DNA from: Parachlamydiaceae bacterium | GTDB lineage: Bacteria; Chlamydiota; Chlamydiia; Chlamydiales; Parachlamydiaceae | Direction of reading: 5' to 3' | NCBI GenBank assembly: GCA_013821265.1 | Contig: JACDHD010000004.1 | Location: forward strand, 1-64,000 | DNA: 64,000 nucleotides | Shown: positions 1 to 8,851 of the stretch, piece by piece | Numbering within the stretch: position 1 is the stretch's first letter | How the letters are laid out: every line of letters begins with the position of its first letter | Translations under genes and position numbers: made by a program | Notes under the pieces: model-generated | Database searches by the model: none | What the model saw: only the letters and a program-made list of their open reading frames with translations | What the model was told of the DNA's origin: nothing

Positions 1-9
1 GATCTAAAC

Positions 10-615
10 ATGAGTTCATCTAAACAACACGTATACCTTATTCGACATGGCGAAACGGAATGGAGCCTAAGCGGACAACACACAGGAACCACCGACATAC
101 CCCTCACAGAAAATGGCGAACAAGAAGCTAAATTGTTCCAACCATTCTTTGCTAAAATGCCCCTATCACTTGTTTTGACAAGCCCCCTCACACGTGCACG
201 AACAACATGCACACTTGCTGGTCTCAGCAGTCAAGCCGAAATCGATCGCGATCTAATGGAATGGAACTACGGCGAATACGAAGGGCTAACAACAAAGCAG
301 ATCCACGAAACATCACCTAATTGGATGCTCTTCCGCGACGGTTGCCCTGGTGGAGAAACACCTGAACAGGTGTCTGAGCGTGTCGATCGCTTAATTGCAA
401 AAATCCGCACAGTAGATGGGAATATCACCCTCTTTGCCCATGGACATATCTTAAGGGTCCTAGCAGTTCGATGGCTCGGATTACCGATTTTAGAAGGCTG
501 TCACTTCCTTCTAGATCCCGCAACACTAAGTATTTTAAGTTACTACTATGGTATTCCCGCCATAAAACAGTGGAACTCTAAGGGGACTCTCCCCTTTGAC
601 GTAAAGGCTTCCTAG
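10..615 (+). CDS. Histidine phosphatase family protein, copy 1
   Basis: 201-residue phosphohydrolase of the phosphoglycerate mutase-like (branch 1 histidine phosphatase) superfamily. The catalytic RHGE motif lies near residue 13 and the second catalytic histidine in FAHGHILR near residue 144. No signal peptide, so probably cytoplasmic; the substrate cannot be told. The protein is almost identical to the one encoded at 3540-4133, and even the bases just before the start (GATCTAAAC) match. These bases are the 3' end of an MBL-fold gene in the second copy, so the same gene probably lies just left of this window. It converges with the CorC-like gene and overlaps it by 4 nt. Confidence 0.88.
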   Translation: MSSSKQHVYLIRHGETEWSLSGQHTGTTDIPLTENGEQEAKLFQPFFAKMPLSLVLTSPLTRARTTCTLAGLSSQAEIDRDLMEWNYGEYEGLTTKQIHETSPNWMLFRDGCPGGETPEQVSERVDRLIAKIRTVDGNITLFAHGHILRVLAVRWLGLPILEGCHFLLDPATLSILSYYYGIPAIKQWNSKGTLPFDVKAS

Positions 616-1652
616 CGCTTCTTAAAGTGGATGGAATTAAGAATTCGTGTTAATGTGCCGTCATCCTCTTCATCATAAATGTCTCCAATAATTTCTTCAA
701 AAATAGCTTCCATCGTTACAAGTCCAACCTTAGTATTTCCACTGTAAACAATAGCCATATGGGCTCTTTGTGCTTGCATCACCTGTAAAGCAGAAAGCAT
801 AGGCAGGTTGATTGGAATTCTAATAGGGGATCTTATCAGGGAAAGCCAATCTGTCTGGCCTGTTTTCTGAAAAGCTAAAAATTCTTTGGCATTGATAATT
901 CCAATCACTTCATTATCTCTGACAACCGGTAAACGCGTATGAGCAGAAGAAATGATAATACTTTCTACTTGTTCTATTGTTTGACTATCATCAATATAAG
1001 TCACTTGTGACCAACCAATTAGAATTTCCTTAACGCTTGTTTTTTCAATTTTAAAAATATTAAGAACATACTGTCTATTTGGAGCAGAAAGTGCATTTAA
1101 CTCTATTGAAGATTCATGTTGCGATGAGTCTTCATGAATCACATGATGCGCAGGAAATAAATTAACAATCTTTTTAGTAGACCATTCAAGGGCTGTAACA
1201 ATAGGATCAATAAAACGACTGATTACATTTAGCCAGGGAGCAGTTTTAAACGCCAAAAAAAGAGGTCGTTTTAAAGCAAACGTTTTGGGCACTAACTCTC
1301 CAAGAACAACGCTAACATAAGTTAAAGGAGTAACCACCGCTAACATAGCCAAAATTTCAGCAAATGATTCGTTTATCCCAAAATGAGCAACTAACCAAGG
1401 AGTAATCGTTTCCTCAGCTCCAGCACCACCTACCGCTGCAGCTAAAGCTCCTACAAATGTAATACCAACTTGAATAACAGATAACATTCTCTCCGGATTT
1501 TCTCGGAAAGCGAAGAGGATTTTGGCTTTTTCATTACCTTGTCTTGAAAGCTCTCGTAAAGCCGGGCGGCTAACTGCTATAAATGCTGTTTCTGATGCTG
1601 CCAAAAGGGCATTTATAGCAATACAGATGATGATTATAATTAGTTCAAACAC
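612..1652 (-). CDS. CNNM/DUF21 and CBS domain membrane protein (CorC/HlyC type)
   Basis: 346 residues. The N-terminal DUF21 membrane domain (about 1-165) has three to four hydrophobic segments and the family GELVPKT motif near residue 118. A CBS pair follows (about 200-325). Members are thought to move or sense Mg2+/Co2+. The C-terminal CorC_HlyC domain of longer (~430-residue) relatives is absent; the protein stops soon after an acidic EEDD stretch. The gene is found only in the first duplicated copy, between the phosphatase and the antiporter remnant. The family call is firm; the ion specificity is inference. Confidence 0.85.
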   Translation of the reverse strand: MFELIIIIICIAINALLAASETAFIAVSRPALRELSRQGNEKAKILFAFRENPERMLSVIQVGITFVGALAAAVGGAGAEETITPWLVAHFGINESFAEILAMLAVVTPLTYVSVVLGELVPKTFALKRPLFLAFKTAPWLNVISRFIDPIVTALEWSTKKIVNLFPAHHVIHEDSSQHESSIELNALSAPNRQYVLNIFKIEKTSVKEILIGWSQVTYIDDSQTIEQVESIIISSAHTRLPVVRDNEVIGIINAKEFLAFQKTGQTDWLSLIRSPIRIPINLPMLSALQVMQAQRAHMAIVYSGNTKVGLVTMEAIFEEIIGDIYDEEDDGTLTRILNSIHFKKR

Positions 1653-1689
1653 GCTTCCTCAGTCTATTATGATATAGTAGATTTTCAGT

Positions 1690-1761
1690 AACTTGTTCAC
1701 CAACTAACCCAGCTGAAAGAAGTATTAAGACCAGTTGAATTAAAAATGAGTGTGCTTCCAT
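1690..1761 (-). pseudogene. 5' remnant of CPA2 cation/proton antiporter
   Basis: These bases encode MEAHSFLIQLV and about ten further residues, almost identical to the start of the intact antiporter at 4499-5728, then run out of homology. Leader sequence upstream of the start is shared too. This is the leftover of a second antiporter gene after segmental duplication; the CorC-like gene now occupies the position of the lost body. Confidence 0.8.
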
Positions 1762-1786
1762 TACGGTTCCAAAATTGAGGCTGCTT

Positions 1787-2635
1787 TTAATCTATTTCTT
1801 TAGAGGGCAATCGCCCCTTTAAAATGAGTAACGGGATCGTGCCATGAAAAGCCTCTTCTCTGCTAAAGCTGGTGTTAAAAAAGCTCTCAAAAAATCCAAT
1901 TTCATGGGTGTACATAGCAAGCATATCTGCGTTTACATCTGTAATGAACGCGTTTATTCCCTCTATAATATTGTCATTGTGAGCGATGTGAAATGAAATT
2001 TTTTTATATTGCGATTTTTCGATTAAGCTATGCTCGATGTTAACAACATCGATCGTTTTTTTAGAATCGGAAGGCAGAACATGAAGAACATTTATTGACG
2101 CATCAAAAAGCTTTGCAAGGGAAATAATTTTTGGTATTTCCGATTGTATTTTACTCATATCGGTAGCATATACAAGAAGCTGCATGTTATTAAAAATTGA
2201 AGCTTCTGGAACTGTAATAACCGGTATAGAACTTTTGTTTATTACAGCTACTGCATTGCTTCCAAATAATATTTTTTGTAAATGCGATGCACCCTTTGTT
2301 CCCATTACAATCAAATCAATATTATTACTTTTCGCATATTCTTCTATTACATCAGCAATCGGAAATCCGGGAACGACTTTAGAAGAAATGTGAACCCCAT
2401 TAACCTTTGAATTAAGATCATTGATTAAAAGAAGGCAATCCTGAGCCGCATCAGCGAGTCTTGCTTCTTCAATTTTATCCTCTGTGAGTCCAGAAACCTG
2501 CACCATTGGTGGATGTTCAAAATAGACGACATGAAATAAAATAAGTTCGGCGTTAACTTTCTTAGCAAATTTTGCAGCATAGAGCGCTGCATTATTTGAA
2601 GACTGAGAGAAATCAGATGGCACAAGAATTTTCAT
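1787..2635 (-). CDS. Universal stress protein, two tandem Usp domains
   Basis: 282 residues with two UspA-fold domains (about 1-145 and 150-280). The first keeps the ATP-binding pattern G-2x-G-9x-G-S (GTKGASHLQKILFGS), so it probably binds ATP. The second has lost the clear nucleotide motif. Cytoplasmic stress or survival protein; partner unknown. It sits between the antiporter remnant and the PAP2/aldo-keto reductase remnants and has no counterpart in the second copy. Universal stress genes often neighbour CPA-type antiporters, so the three may once have been one stress/ion-homeostasis group. Confidence 0.87.
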   Translation of the reverse strand: MKILVPSDFSQSSNNAALYAAKFAKKVNAELILFHVVYFEHPPMVQVSGLTEDKIEEARLADAAQDCLLLINDLNSKVNGVHISSKVVPGFPIADVIEEYAKSNNIDLIVMGTKGASHLQKILFGSNAVAVINKSSIPVITVPEASIFNNMQLLVYATDMSKIQSEIPKIISLAKLFDASINVLHVLPSDSKKTIDVVNIEHSLIEKSQYKKISFHIAHNDNIIEGINAFITDVNADMLAMYTHEIGFFESFFNTSFSREEAFHGTIPLLILKGRLPSKEID

Positions 2636-2805
2636 GGCAAGCCCTTATTTTATATTTTATCTATCGCCAAACGCGTGGGTTACTCTGCTAACCGTCTTAT
2701 CTGTAAATTTTTAAAAAACTAGGGCAGCTGTGTTATCTTTTTTTTGCCAAAACTTGTATTTAAGATCTAGGTAAAAGAAATCGGAAACCTTTTCCGGATT
2801 TTTAG

Positions 2806-2858
2806 GAATTGCCTCCGGTCACTTAACCTCAAAGATGGTAGCAATATGCCAATTCTAA
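2806..2858 (+). pseudogene. 3' remnant of PAP2 phosphatase
   Basis: Encodes GIASGHLTSKM and a few more residues, matching the C-terminal end of the PAP2-like fragment at 5969-6247. Everything upstream is deleted relative to that copy: sequence like 5787-5850 is joined directly to sequence like 6195 onward. Confidence 0.65.
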
Positions 2859-3054
2859 CCAAATAGAAAGGCTATTTCTTGTCTTAGAGATACTGGAAGA
2901 TCAAAATTAAAAATTTCAAGGTCTTCCTTCATGTGTTTCTCAGAACACGTTCCGGTCAACGGAACAATGCCTACATCCACTAAAACGCGAAAAAGAATTT
3001 GTGCTGCCGTTTTCTGATAGGTGTGAGCAGCTTTTTTTACGATTTCACTGGAAA
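2855..3054 (-). pseudogene. 3' remnant of aldo/keto reductase
   Basis: About 200 bp, roughly 90% identical by eye to the 3' end of the intact aldo/keto reductase (6244-6443) and read in the same direction. Homology breaks abruptly at about 3054, where the tail of an MBL-fold gene on the opposite strand begins. This is a duplication or deletion junction, not a functional gene. Confidence 0.85.
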
Positions 3055-3537
3055 AATCAAGGTCTTCTACCTTTAGATCGCAAATGGTTCAAATTTATCA
3101 CTTCTGTGGAAGAGTCGAAAGAGCTCAATGACTTCATTGGCACCTGCGTTATCCTGGCTGGATCAGGAATGTGCAACGGTGGCCGCATCCAACATCATCT
3201 AAAATTCAGTCTATCTCACCCGACAACACAAGTACTTTTTGTTGGATACCAAGGCCATGGATCGCTTGGACGACAGCTTGTGGATGGAGCAAAGCAAGTC
3301 AAGATCCACGGAGAAAAAATCGACGTTCACGCCGCCATCCACACATTGAGCGGTTTAAGCGCCCATGCAGGACAGAGCGATCTGTTGCGATGGTTCGATC
3401 CCTTAGCAAAGACGAAACCAAAGGTGCTACTCACCCACGGTGAAAACCCCCAGAGAGAGGCCCTAGCTGCACAAATTGAGAAAAATTACAAATTAAAATC
3501 ATTGCTGCCTCAACTTAACGAAATCGTAGAGATCTAA
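3055..3537 (+). pseudogene. C-terminal part of beta-CASP MBL-fold hydrolase
   Basis: The reading frame matches the C-terminal third of MBL-fold RNA-processing-type hydrolases (beta-CASP/YSH1 group). It has GTCVILAGSGMCNGGRIQHH, the GLSAHAGQ histidine motif and the late LTHGE motif. The N-terminal metallo-beta-lactamase core with HxHxDH is missing; upstream DNA is the aldo/keto reductase remnant. The open frame can be extended back to a GTG at 3001, but those codons are antisense reductase sequence. Probably non-functional. It ends 2 nt before the second histidine phosphatase. Confidence 0.8.
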
Positions 3538-3539
3538 AC

Positions 3540-4133
3540 ATGAGTTCATCTAAACAACACGTATACCTTATTCGACATGGCGAAACGGAATGGAGCCTAA
3601 GCGGACAACACACAGGAACCACCGACATACCCCTCACAGAAAATGGCAAACAAGAAGCTAAATTGTTCCAACCTTTCTTTGCCCACATGCCCCTTTCACT
3701 TGTTTTGACCAGCCCCCTCACACGCGCACGAACAACATGCGAACTTGCTGACCTCGGAGGCCAAGCCAAAATCGATCGCGATCTAATGGAATGGAATTAC
3801 GGCGAATACGAAGGGCTAACAACAAAGCAGATCCACGAAACATCACCTAATTGGATGCTCTTCCGCGACGGTTGCCCTGGTGGAGAAACCCCTGAACAGG
3901 TGTCTGAGCGAGTCGATCGCTTAATTGCAAAAATCCGCACAGTAGACGGGAACATCGCCCTCTTTGCCCACGGACATATCCTAAGGGTCCTAGCAGTTCG
4001 GTGGCTCGGATTTCCGATTTTAGAAGGCTGTCACTTCCTGCTAGATCCCGCAACACTAAGCATTTTAAGCTACTACTATGGTATTCCCGCTATAAAACAA
4101 TGGAACTCTAAGGGGACCCCTGTCTCCCCTTGA
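3540..4133 (+). CDS. Histidine phosphatase family protein, copy 2
   Basis: 197 residues, a near-duplicate of the protein at 10-615 with scattered substitutions and a different last few residues. Both catalytic histidines are kept (RHGE near residue 13, FAHGHILR near 144). The start follows the stop of the MBL fragment by 2 nt, as expected for a former MBL-phosphatase operon. The 3' end runs into repeat DNA (AAGGGGAC type), which supplies the last codons and the stop. Both copies look intact. Confidence 0.87.
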   Translation: MSSSKQHVYLIRHGETEWSLSGQHTGTTDIPLTENGKQEAKLFQPFFAHMPLSLVLTSPLTRARTTCELADLGGQAKIDRDLMEWNYGEYEGLTTKQIHETSPNWMLFRDGCPGGETPEQVSERVDRLIAKIRTVDGNIALFAHGHILRVLAVRWLGFPILEGCHFLLDPATLSILSYYYGIPAIKQWNSKGTPVSP

Positions 4134-4136
4134 ACT

Positions 4137-4277
4137 CCTGATTGTGATTTCTAATGGGGCAGCTCGCAAAACAAGTCAGTCATATTAAAAAATATGGCTT
4201 ACTTATTTTCAGAGCTTTGTGCGAGCTCCTAGAGAGAAAATAATCTCGAAAATGCCCTATTATAAATCGCAATCAGG
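4137..4277. repeat. 141 bp inverted-repeat (MITE-like) element
   Basis: The outer ~25 bp arms at 4137-4161 and 4253-4277 are near-perfect reverse complements (one begins CCTGATTGTGATTTCTAAT), with further partial pairing inside (AGCTCGC / GCGAGCT). It has no coding potential. It lies directly downstream of phosphatase copy 2 and is absent after copy 1, so it inserted after the duplication or was lost from copy 1. Confidence 0.7.
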
Positions 4278-4480
4278 AGTTACCCCTGCCAAAGGGTATG
4301 AACCCACTGGACTCCCTTTATTGTGGAGTTTCTTAAGAGCATCGTTTTCTCTGCATAGCCAGGTCGTGCTCGGTCTGAAAGTAACCAGGGCGTCCCCGCC
4401 CTGCAAAAAAAGAAAGTAGCCAGACCGTCCCGGTTTGGTAAAAAAGGACGACCAGACCGGGACGGTCTGGCTACCTTAGG
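4278..4480. repeat. Cluster of dispersed GC-rich palindromic repeats
   Basis: Contains a CCCTGCCAAAGGGTATGAAC-type unit (4283-4335) also found at 9378 and inverted at 9760-9790. A 'GTAACCAGGGCGTCC..GCCCTGC' unit follows, and then a hairpin of GTAGCCAGACCGTCC against GGACGGTCTGGCTAC around 4415-4475. The same units recur between genes at 9590, 25450-25610, 38800-38890, 47970-48000, 50655-50705, 56940-56975 and 63420-63450. The hairpin may also stop transcription between the converging phosphatase and antiporter genes. Confidence 0.75.
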
Positions 4481-4498
4481 CTTTTATGAAATAGGCGT

Positions 4499-5728
4499 TT
4501 AACTGGTATGCTCTCCCCTAGAAACATCATGCTTTTCAGAATAGCTATAAAGCCATCTTAAAGAAAACGGGGCTACTAAAGTCGTTATTGTAATAACGAG
4601 TATAATAGCAGCATAAACGTCATCTTTCAAAACACCTGCATTAAGTCCAACATTTGCAAATATCAATCCCACTTCACCACGAGGAATCATTGCTGTTCCT
4701 ATGATCACCTGCATGATGCGACGTTCTCCTTTCAGAAAAAAAGCGGAAAATAGCTTACCAACAATTGCAGCTAGTAACAAAGAGCCGCTAAGGGTCCAAA
4801 TAAAAGTTGATTCCCAGTTTACCTTTCTAAGGTCTAGAGATAATCCGATAGCCACAAAAAAGATAGGTGTAAATAAATGCACTATTGGTCTCATTTGTTC
4901 TTCAACACGACGGCTAAATTCTTTTGACTCATGCAAGAACGTTGCAAATGGAAAAAAGAACCGTCTAGATAAAGCTAATCCAGCCGCAAATCCACCTAAA
5001 AGCTCTGGTGCTCCTAAGGAGTGTGCAATCCAAGCAAAAAGTAAGATTAATGAAACAATTGTTGTAGGTAAAAGACCGGGAATATCACTTTCTTCATTCC
5101 ATCGTTCAATTAACTGAGAAATACCCTTAGCCAGTATAGGAGAGATTAAAAAAAAGAGCACTATTAAAACCAGAACTTTTCCTGCATTCCATAAATTGAC
5201 TTCTCCACTTGTTGAAAACTCGTAAAGCATAGCAAGTAGAACTATCCCTATTATATCATCGAGAACCGCAGCTCCAATAATAATTTGCGCCTCAAGGCTA
5301 TTCTGTTTTTTCAAATCTCGAAGAACCCTTAAAGTAATACCGATGCTTGTAGCCGTAAGAGTACTTGCAATGAAAAGACTCGCTAAAATTGAGAATTCGA
5401 AAAGATAGTAGCTTAGGAAAAATCCCAAGACAAAAGGCATTATTACACCGCCAGTTGCAACGATGAGAGCCCTGACTCCTGCAGCAGACAAATGGCCAAT
5501 ATCCGTCTCTATCCCAACTTCAAAGAGTAATAAAATAATTCCAATTTGAGCTAATAAATGAATGGGATTGCTTAACTCGACTAATCCTAAAATACTCGGC
5601 CCAATGACGATTCCAGCAACGAGTTCCCCAATCACAGAAGGAACCTGAAAATAGGCGGCGATTTCACCCACTAATCGAGCTGAAAGCAGGATAAAGACCA
5701 GCTGAATTAAAAATGAGTGTGCTTCCAT
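4499..5728 (-). CDS. CPA2-family cation/proton antiporter
   Basis: 409 residues, almost all hydrophobic, with about 12 membrane segments. Matches the Na+/H+ exchanger domain of the CPA2 (KefB/NapA-like) family; VLDDIIGIV near residue 155 carries the paired aspartates typical of electrogenic exchangers. It lacks the C-terminal TrkA-N/RCK domain of Kef proteins, so it is a short, NapA-like form. Inner-membrane pH/Na+ homeostasis is the likely role. A 5' remnant of a second copy is at 1690-1761. Confidence 0.88.
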   Translation of the reverse strand: MEAHSFLIQLVFILLSARLVGEIAAYFQVPSVIGELVAGIVIGPSILGLVELSNPIHLLAQIGIILLLFEVGIETDIGHLSAAGVRALIVATGGVIMPFVLGFFLSYYLFEFSILASLFIASTLTATSIGITLRVLRDLKKQNSLEAQIIIGAAVLDDIIGIVLLAMLYEFSTSGEVNLWNAGKVLVLIVLFFLISPILAKGISQLIERWNEESDIPGLLPTTIVSLILLFAWIAHSLGAPELLGGFAAGLALSRRFFFPFATFLHESKEFSRRVEEQMRPIVHLFTPIFFVAIGLSLDLRKVNWESTFIWTLSGSLLLAAIVGKLFSAFFLKGERRIMQVIIGTAMIPRGEVGLIFANVGLNAGVLKDDVYAAIILVITITTLVAPFSLRWLYSYSEKHDVSRGEHTS

Positions 5729-5968
5729 TACCGTTCCGTTGAGGCTGTTTTTTTTTTAATCAATTTCTTCAGAGAGCAATTGCGTTTGAAAAACTGGGGC
5801 AGTTGTGTTCATCTTTTTTTTGCCAAAACTTGTATTTTAGATCTAGGAAAAAAGGTAAAAATTTTATTGATTGAATTCGGGAAGCCTTTCTGAATTATTA
5901 CAAATTCCAACCTAGGACGATCCCCTAGGTTTTTATAATCCAGGGCGTTGAACGGTTTATGAGGCTGA

Positions 5969-6247
5969 TACGACTCACAAGTAGATTTATTCCCTTCAGG
6001 ACATACTGCAAGAGCAGTTTTGGGCGTTACATTTCTTTTTGCAATGGATCTCATTCTGTTTAAAAAGGGCGTACAGCCTTTGATAACAACAGCGCAAAAG
6101 ATTGTGCTGGTTATAAGTGCAGTCATTGTCGCGATGAGCCGATACCTTTGCAAAAAGCATTGGAGCACCGATATCCTTGGTGGTGCTATGTTAGGAATTG
6201 CCTCCGGTTACTTAACCTCAAAGATGGTAGCAATATACCAATTCTAG
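5969..6247 (+). pseudogene. PAP2-family phosphatase, 5'-truncated
   Basis: An open frame with two of the three PAP2 phosphatase signatures in the right order: FPSGHTA (about 5990-6010) and SRYLCKKHWSTDILGG (about 6137-6185). The frame is closed by a TGA at 5966 and no start precedes the PSGHT motif, so the first half, including the KxxxxxxRP motif, is gone. The stop overlaps the end of the aldo/keto reductase by 4 nt. A shorter remnant lies at 2806-2858. The intact ancestor was probably a membrane lipid phosphatase. Confidence 0.75.
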
Positions 6248-7083
6248 GCAAATAGAGAGGCTATTTCTTGCCTCAAAGATACTGGAAGATCAAAATGAAA
6301 AATTTCAAGGTCTTCTTTCATGTGTTTTTCAGAACACGTTCCGGTCAACGGAACAATGCCTTCATCCACTAAAACGCGAAAGAGTATTTGTGCAGTAGTT
6401 TTCTGATAGGTGTGAGCAGCTTTTAGTACGATTTCGCTGGAAAGTATCTGAGGATTGGCCGTAAGAGTCCAAAAACTCTGGTAACAAATTTTTTGCTCTT
6501 TGCACCACTTGCGCATTTCGTTGTCATAGCCTGTATCTCGGTAAAAACGATTTTGTACCACCGCCGGCTTAATGTAGGCTTCCGCATACAATTGTTTTAA
6601 CACTTCTAAGTCATAACAGTTACTAATGCCAATCTGTTTGGTTCCGCCCACGTTGTAAATTTGCTCCATGGCACGCCATGCGATCATCGTTCGTTCAACA
6701 TTTTCTAATGGAGAATGAAGTACCAAACCATCTACATAAGCCACATCTAGATTTTTTTTGGAAACATCAAACGATTGGAGCACTTGTTCGCTTAAAGGAG
6801 CTCTTTTATCGTAGGGAGTATCAAGAGGATCTTGACCATTTAAAGGAGTAAACTTAGTTTGGATGTATAAATCTTGGCGGCTAATACCTTCACCGGCCAG
6901 TCTTTGAATTGCCTCTCCAACACCTGCTTCATGGTAATGTTTGGGTTGACAAGCTGTATCAATCCCCCTGAATCCGCATTTCACAGCAGTGGTCACTAAA
7001 TCAGCGGTTTTATCTTTTTTCCATGCAGTGCCATAGATCAAGCAGGGCATTGTAACCCCAGACAAAGTATTCATTGTTTTCAT
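6244..7083 (-). CDS. Aldo/keto reductase
   Basis: 279-residue NAD(P)H-dependent oxidoreductase of the AKR superfamily. The catalytic tetrad can be placed at Asp42 (GFRGIDTA), Tyr50 (KHYHEAGVGE), Lys77 (QTKF) and His123 (LVLHSP), and the family GISNC motif follows near residue 155. Cytoplasmic carbonyl reduction; substrate unknown. Slightly short against the usual ~300-320 residues. Converges with the PAP2 fragment. A 200 bp copy of its 3' end is at 2855-3054. Confidence 0.9.
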   Translation of the reverse strand: MKTMNTLSGVTMPCLIYGTAWKKDKTADLVTTAVKCGFRGIDTACQPKHYHEAGVGEAIQRLAGEGISRQDLYIQTKFTPLNGQDPLDTPYDKRAPLSEQVLQSFDVSKKNLDVAYVDGLVLHSPLENVERTMIAWRAMEQIYNVGGTKQIGISNCYDLEVLKQLYAEAYIKPAVVQNRFYRDTGYDNEMRKWCKEQKICYQSFWTLTANPQILSSEIVLKAAHTYQKTTAQILFRVLVDEGIVPLTGTCSEKHMKEDLEIFHFDLPVSLRQEIASLFA

Positions 7084-7262
7084 ATGTATTATTTTTTCAG
7101 TTGTTTTGATCTGAATCTATCATAATATTTCTTTAACACCAAGCGGGGTTCTTTATATTGCATCGTCCTTGTCACCAATGTCACCTAGTACAATGACGGA
7201 CCTATAAATTGTCTCAATCAGTCCAATATCCATTCATCCAATTTTTAAACAACATATGGCAC

Positions 7263-8675
7263 TTATTGACCGTTAGCACTTTTGACAATCATGCGAGCTG
7301 CTCTTTCACCTGACTCGCATGCAGCCTCCATCGTGCCAGCTGCATTTAGTAAAGTAGAGGTATGTTCTCCAACAAAATAGAGATGACGATCAATCGGAGC
7401 AAATAAGGTTTTTATTTGCTCCGATTGATCGTTCGTGATTTCTGTTAACACTTTCTCTTGTCCCGCAGCAATGTATGCATACGATCCCTTTACATAAGGA
7501 TCATTGGGCCAACTATACCCTACAACCGTATCATAAAGCATAAATGGCTGATCTTTGGCATATGTCGGCTTTAATAAAGATACAATCAATGCACTGCCAA
7601 ACCGCTTTTGCAACATAGGAACTTCCTGTCTAAACACATCCTCAAAGCTATTTTTATCAAAATGGCTTGCCTTTCCAGTATAATATACGGTGAGAATAGT
7701 CCCTGCTGCATCAAAAAAGCCAACCACACGATTTGTCACAATCGTTGTGAGATCTTCTGGAGCTTTTGCAAAGGGAATGATAACCTTTGCATTTTCTCCA
7801 TATTGCACTTCCTTAATATGACTTAAACGCGCTTCAGGAATGATTCCTACTTCAAAAACGATATCTGTATAAATTGAACATGGAATTGCCAATACCAAAA
7901 TATCGGCTTCCTCCTGATACTTATCTGAGAACGTTAGAAGATACGCTCTATTTTTACCTTTAGACACTTTCGTAAGCGGATAATTCAAATGAACTCTATC
8001 TCCAAGTAACTGTGCCAACGTTTCCGTTAATAAGGAGTTGCCTCCTTTAATTGTAGCAAAGTCGATGAGATTTTCTTGATGAACAGGAGCAATGCCTCCT
8101 AAGAGCATGTAATAAAGTGTGTTTACATAATGTGAAGAAAGCTTATCGACCGATCCTCCCTCAAAACCCGCTAACTTGACTTCGGATGTTTTATAGAGAA
8201 TATCGTTTCTATCAAAAAGATTATCTAACACCTCACGCATGTTTTGAGAGGTCTTCTTGAGTTTGTCTAATTTCGTTTTCAATTCAACGGGGTCAACTTT
8301 TTCTTTTAACATCGCACTTTCAGAAAGAAATTGCTCCCCATCAAAATATAAGTGACTAATGCGTACTTTGCTTTCGATTAGCTCTAATCCTAAATCTTCA
8401 ATGAGTTTTCGCGTATTTGTGGCTTCACCACCATCACAAAAGTTCATGCCTCCTAGCTCGGTGTCATATCCGCCTACTGTTGCAGTTAGGATTCTTCCCC
8501 CAACACGTTGGCGCGCCTCATATAAATGAACATCCAGGCCTTGTTGCTGCAGACGGTAGGCTGTTGTCAAACCCGCTAAACCAGCTCCAACAACGACAAC
8601 TTTTGGTCCTTGAGCAAAAACAGAAGAAACAGAAAAGAGAAAAGTCATAACAAAACACAACCTAAAAAAATTCAT
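7263..8675 (-). CDS. Exported flavin-containing amine oxidase
   Basis: 470 residues. A signal peptide (MNFFRLCFVMTFLFSVSSVFAQ) precedes a dinucleotide-binding fold, GAGLAGL at 30-36, then the amine-oxidase RVGGRI motif and a C-terminal FAD-contact segment (VGEHTS...AAGTMEAA). It belongs to the flavin monoamine/L-amino-acid oxidase family and would oxidise an amine or amino acid to the imine with H2O2 formation. Export of an FAD enzyme to the periplasm is less common but known. A Shine-Dalgarno AGGTG lies upstream of the ATG. It stands alone; the gap to 7083 shows nothing recognisable. Confidence 0.87.
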   Translation of the reverse strand: MNFFRLCFVMTFLFSVSSVFAQGPKVVVVGAGLAGLTTAYRLQQQGLDVHLYEARQRVGGRILTATVGGYDTELGGMNFCDGGEATNTRKLIEDLGLELIESKVRISHLYFDGEQFLSESAMLKEKVDPVELKTKLDKLKKTSQNMREVLDNLFDRNDILYKTSEVKLAGFEGGSVDKLSSHYVNTLYYMLLGGIAPVHQENLIDFATIKGGNSLLTETLAQLLGDRVHLNYPLTKVSKGKNRAYLLTFSDKYQEEADILVLAIPCSIYTDIVFEVGIIPEARLSHIKEVQYGENAKVIIPFAKAPEDLTTIVTNRVVGFFDAAGTILTVYYTGKASHFDKNSFEDVFRQEVPMLQKRFGSALIVSLLKPTYAKDQPFMLYDTVVGYSWPNDPYVKGSYAYIAAGQEKVLTEITNDQSEQIKTLFAPIDRHLYFVGEHTSTLLNAAGTMEAACESGERAARMIVKSANGQ

Positions 8676-8851
8676 TTTTTTTCACCTAGCTCTTAGCTTT
8701 TATTAAAGAAATCTAAGGGATTAAAATGATTCTGACAACTGCTTTATGCAGCTCATTGCACCCCTGCTCCTGTCTTTTCCTTGCACCAATACTTTTGATA
8801 AATTATTCTGCTACTTCGTTTGTATAATTAATTCTTAAAAGGATCAATACC

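Noticed and set aside
4219-4419. 66-codon open frame
   Set aside because: Made of dispersed repeat units; no protein-like sequence.
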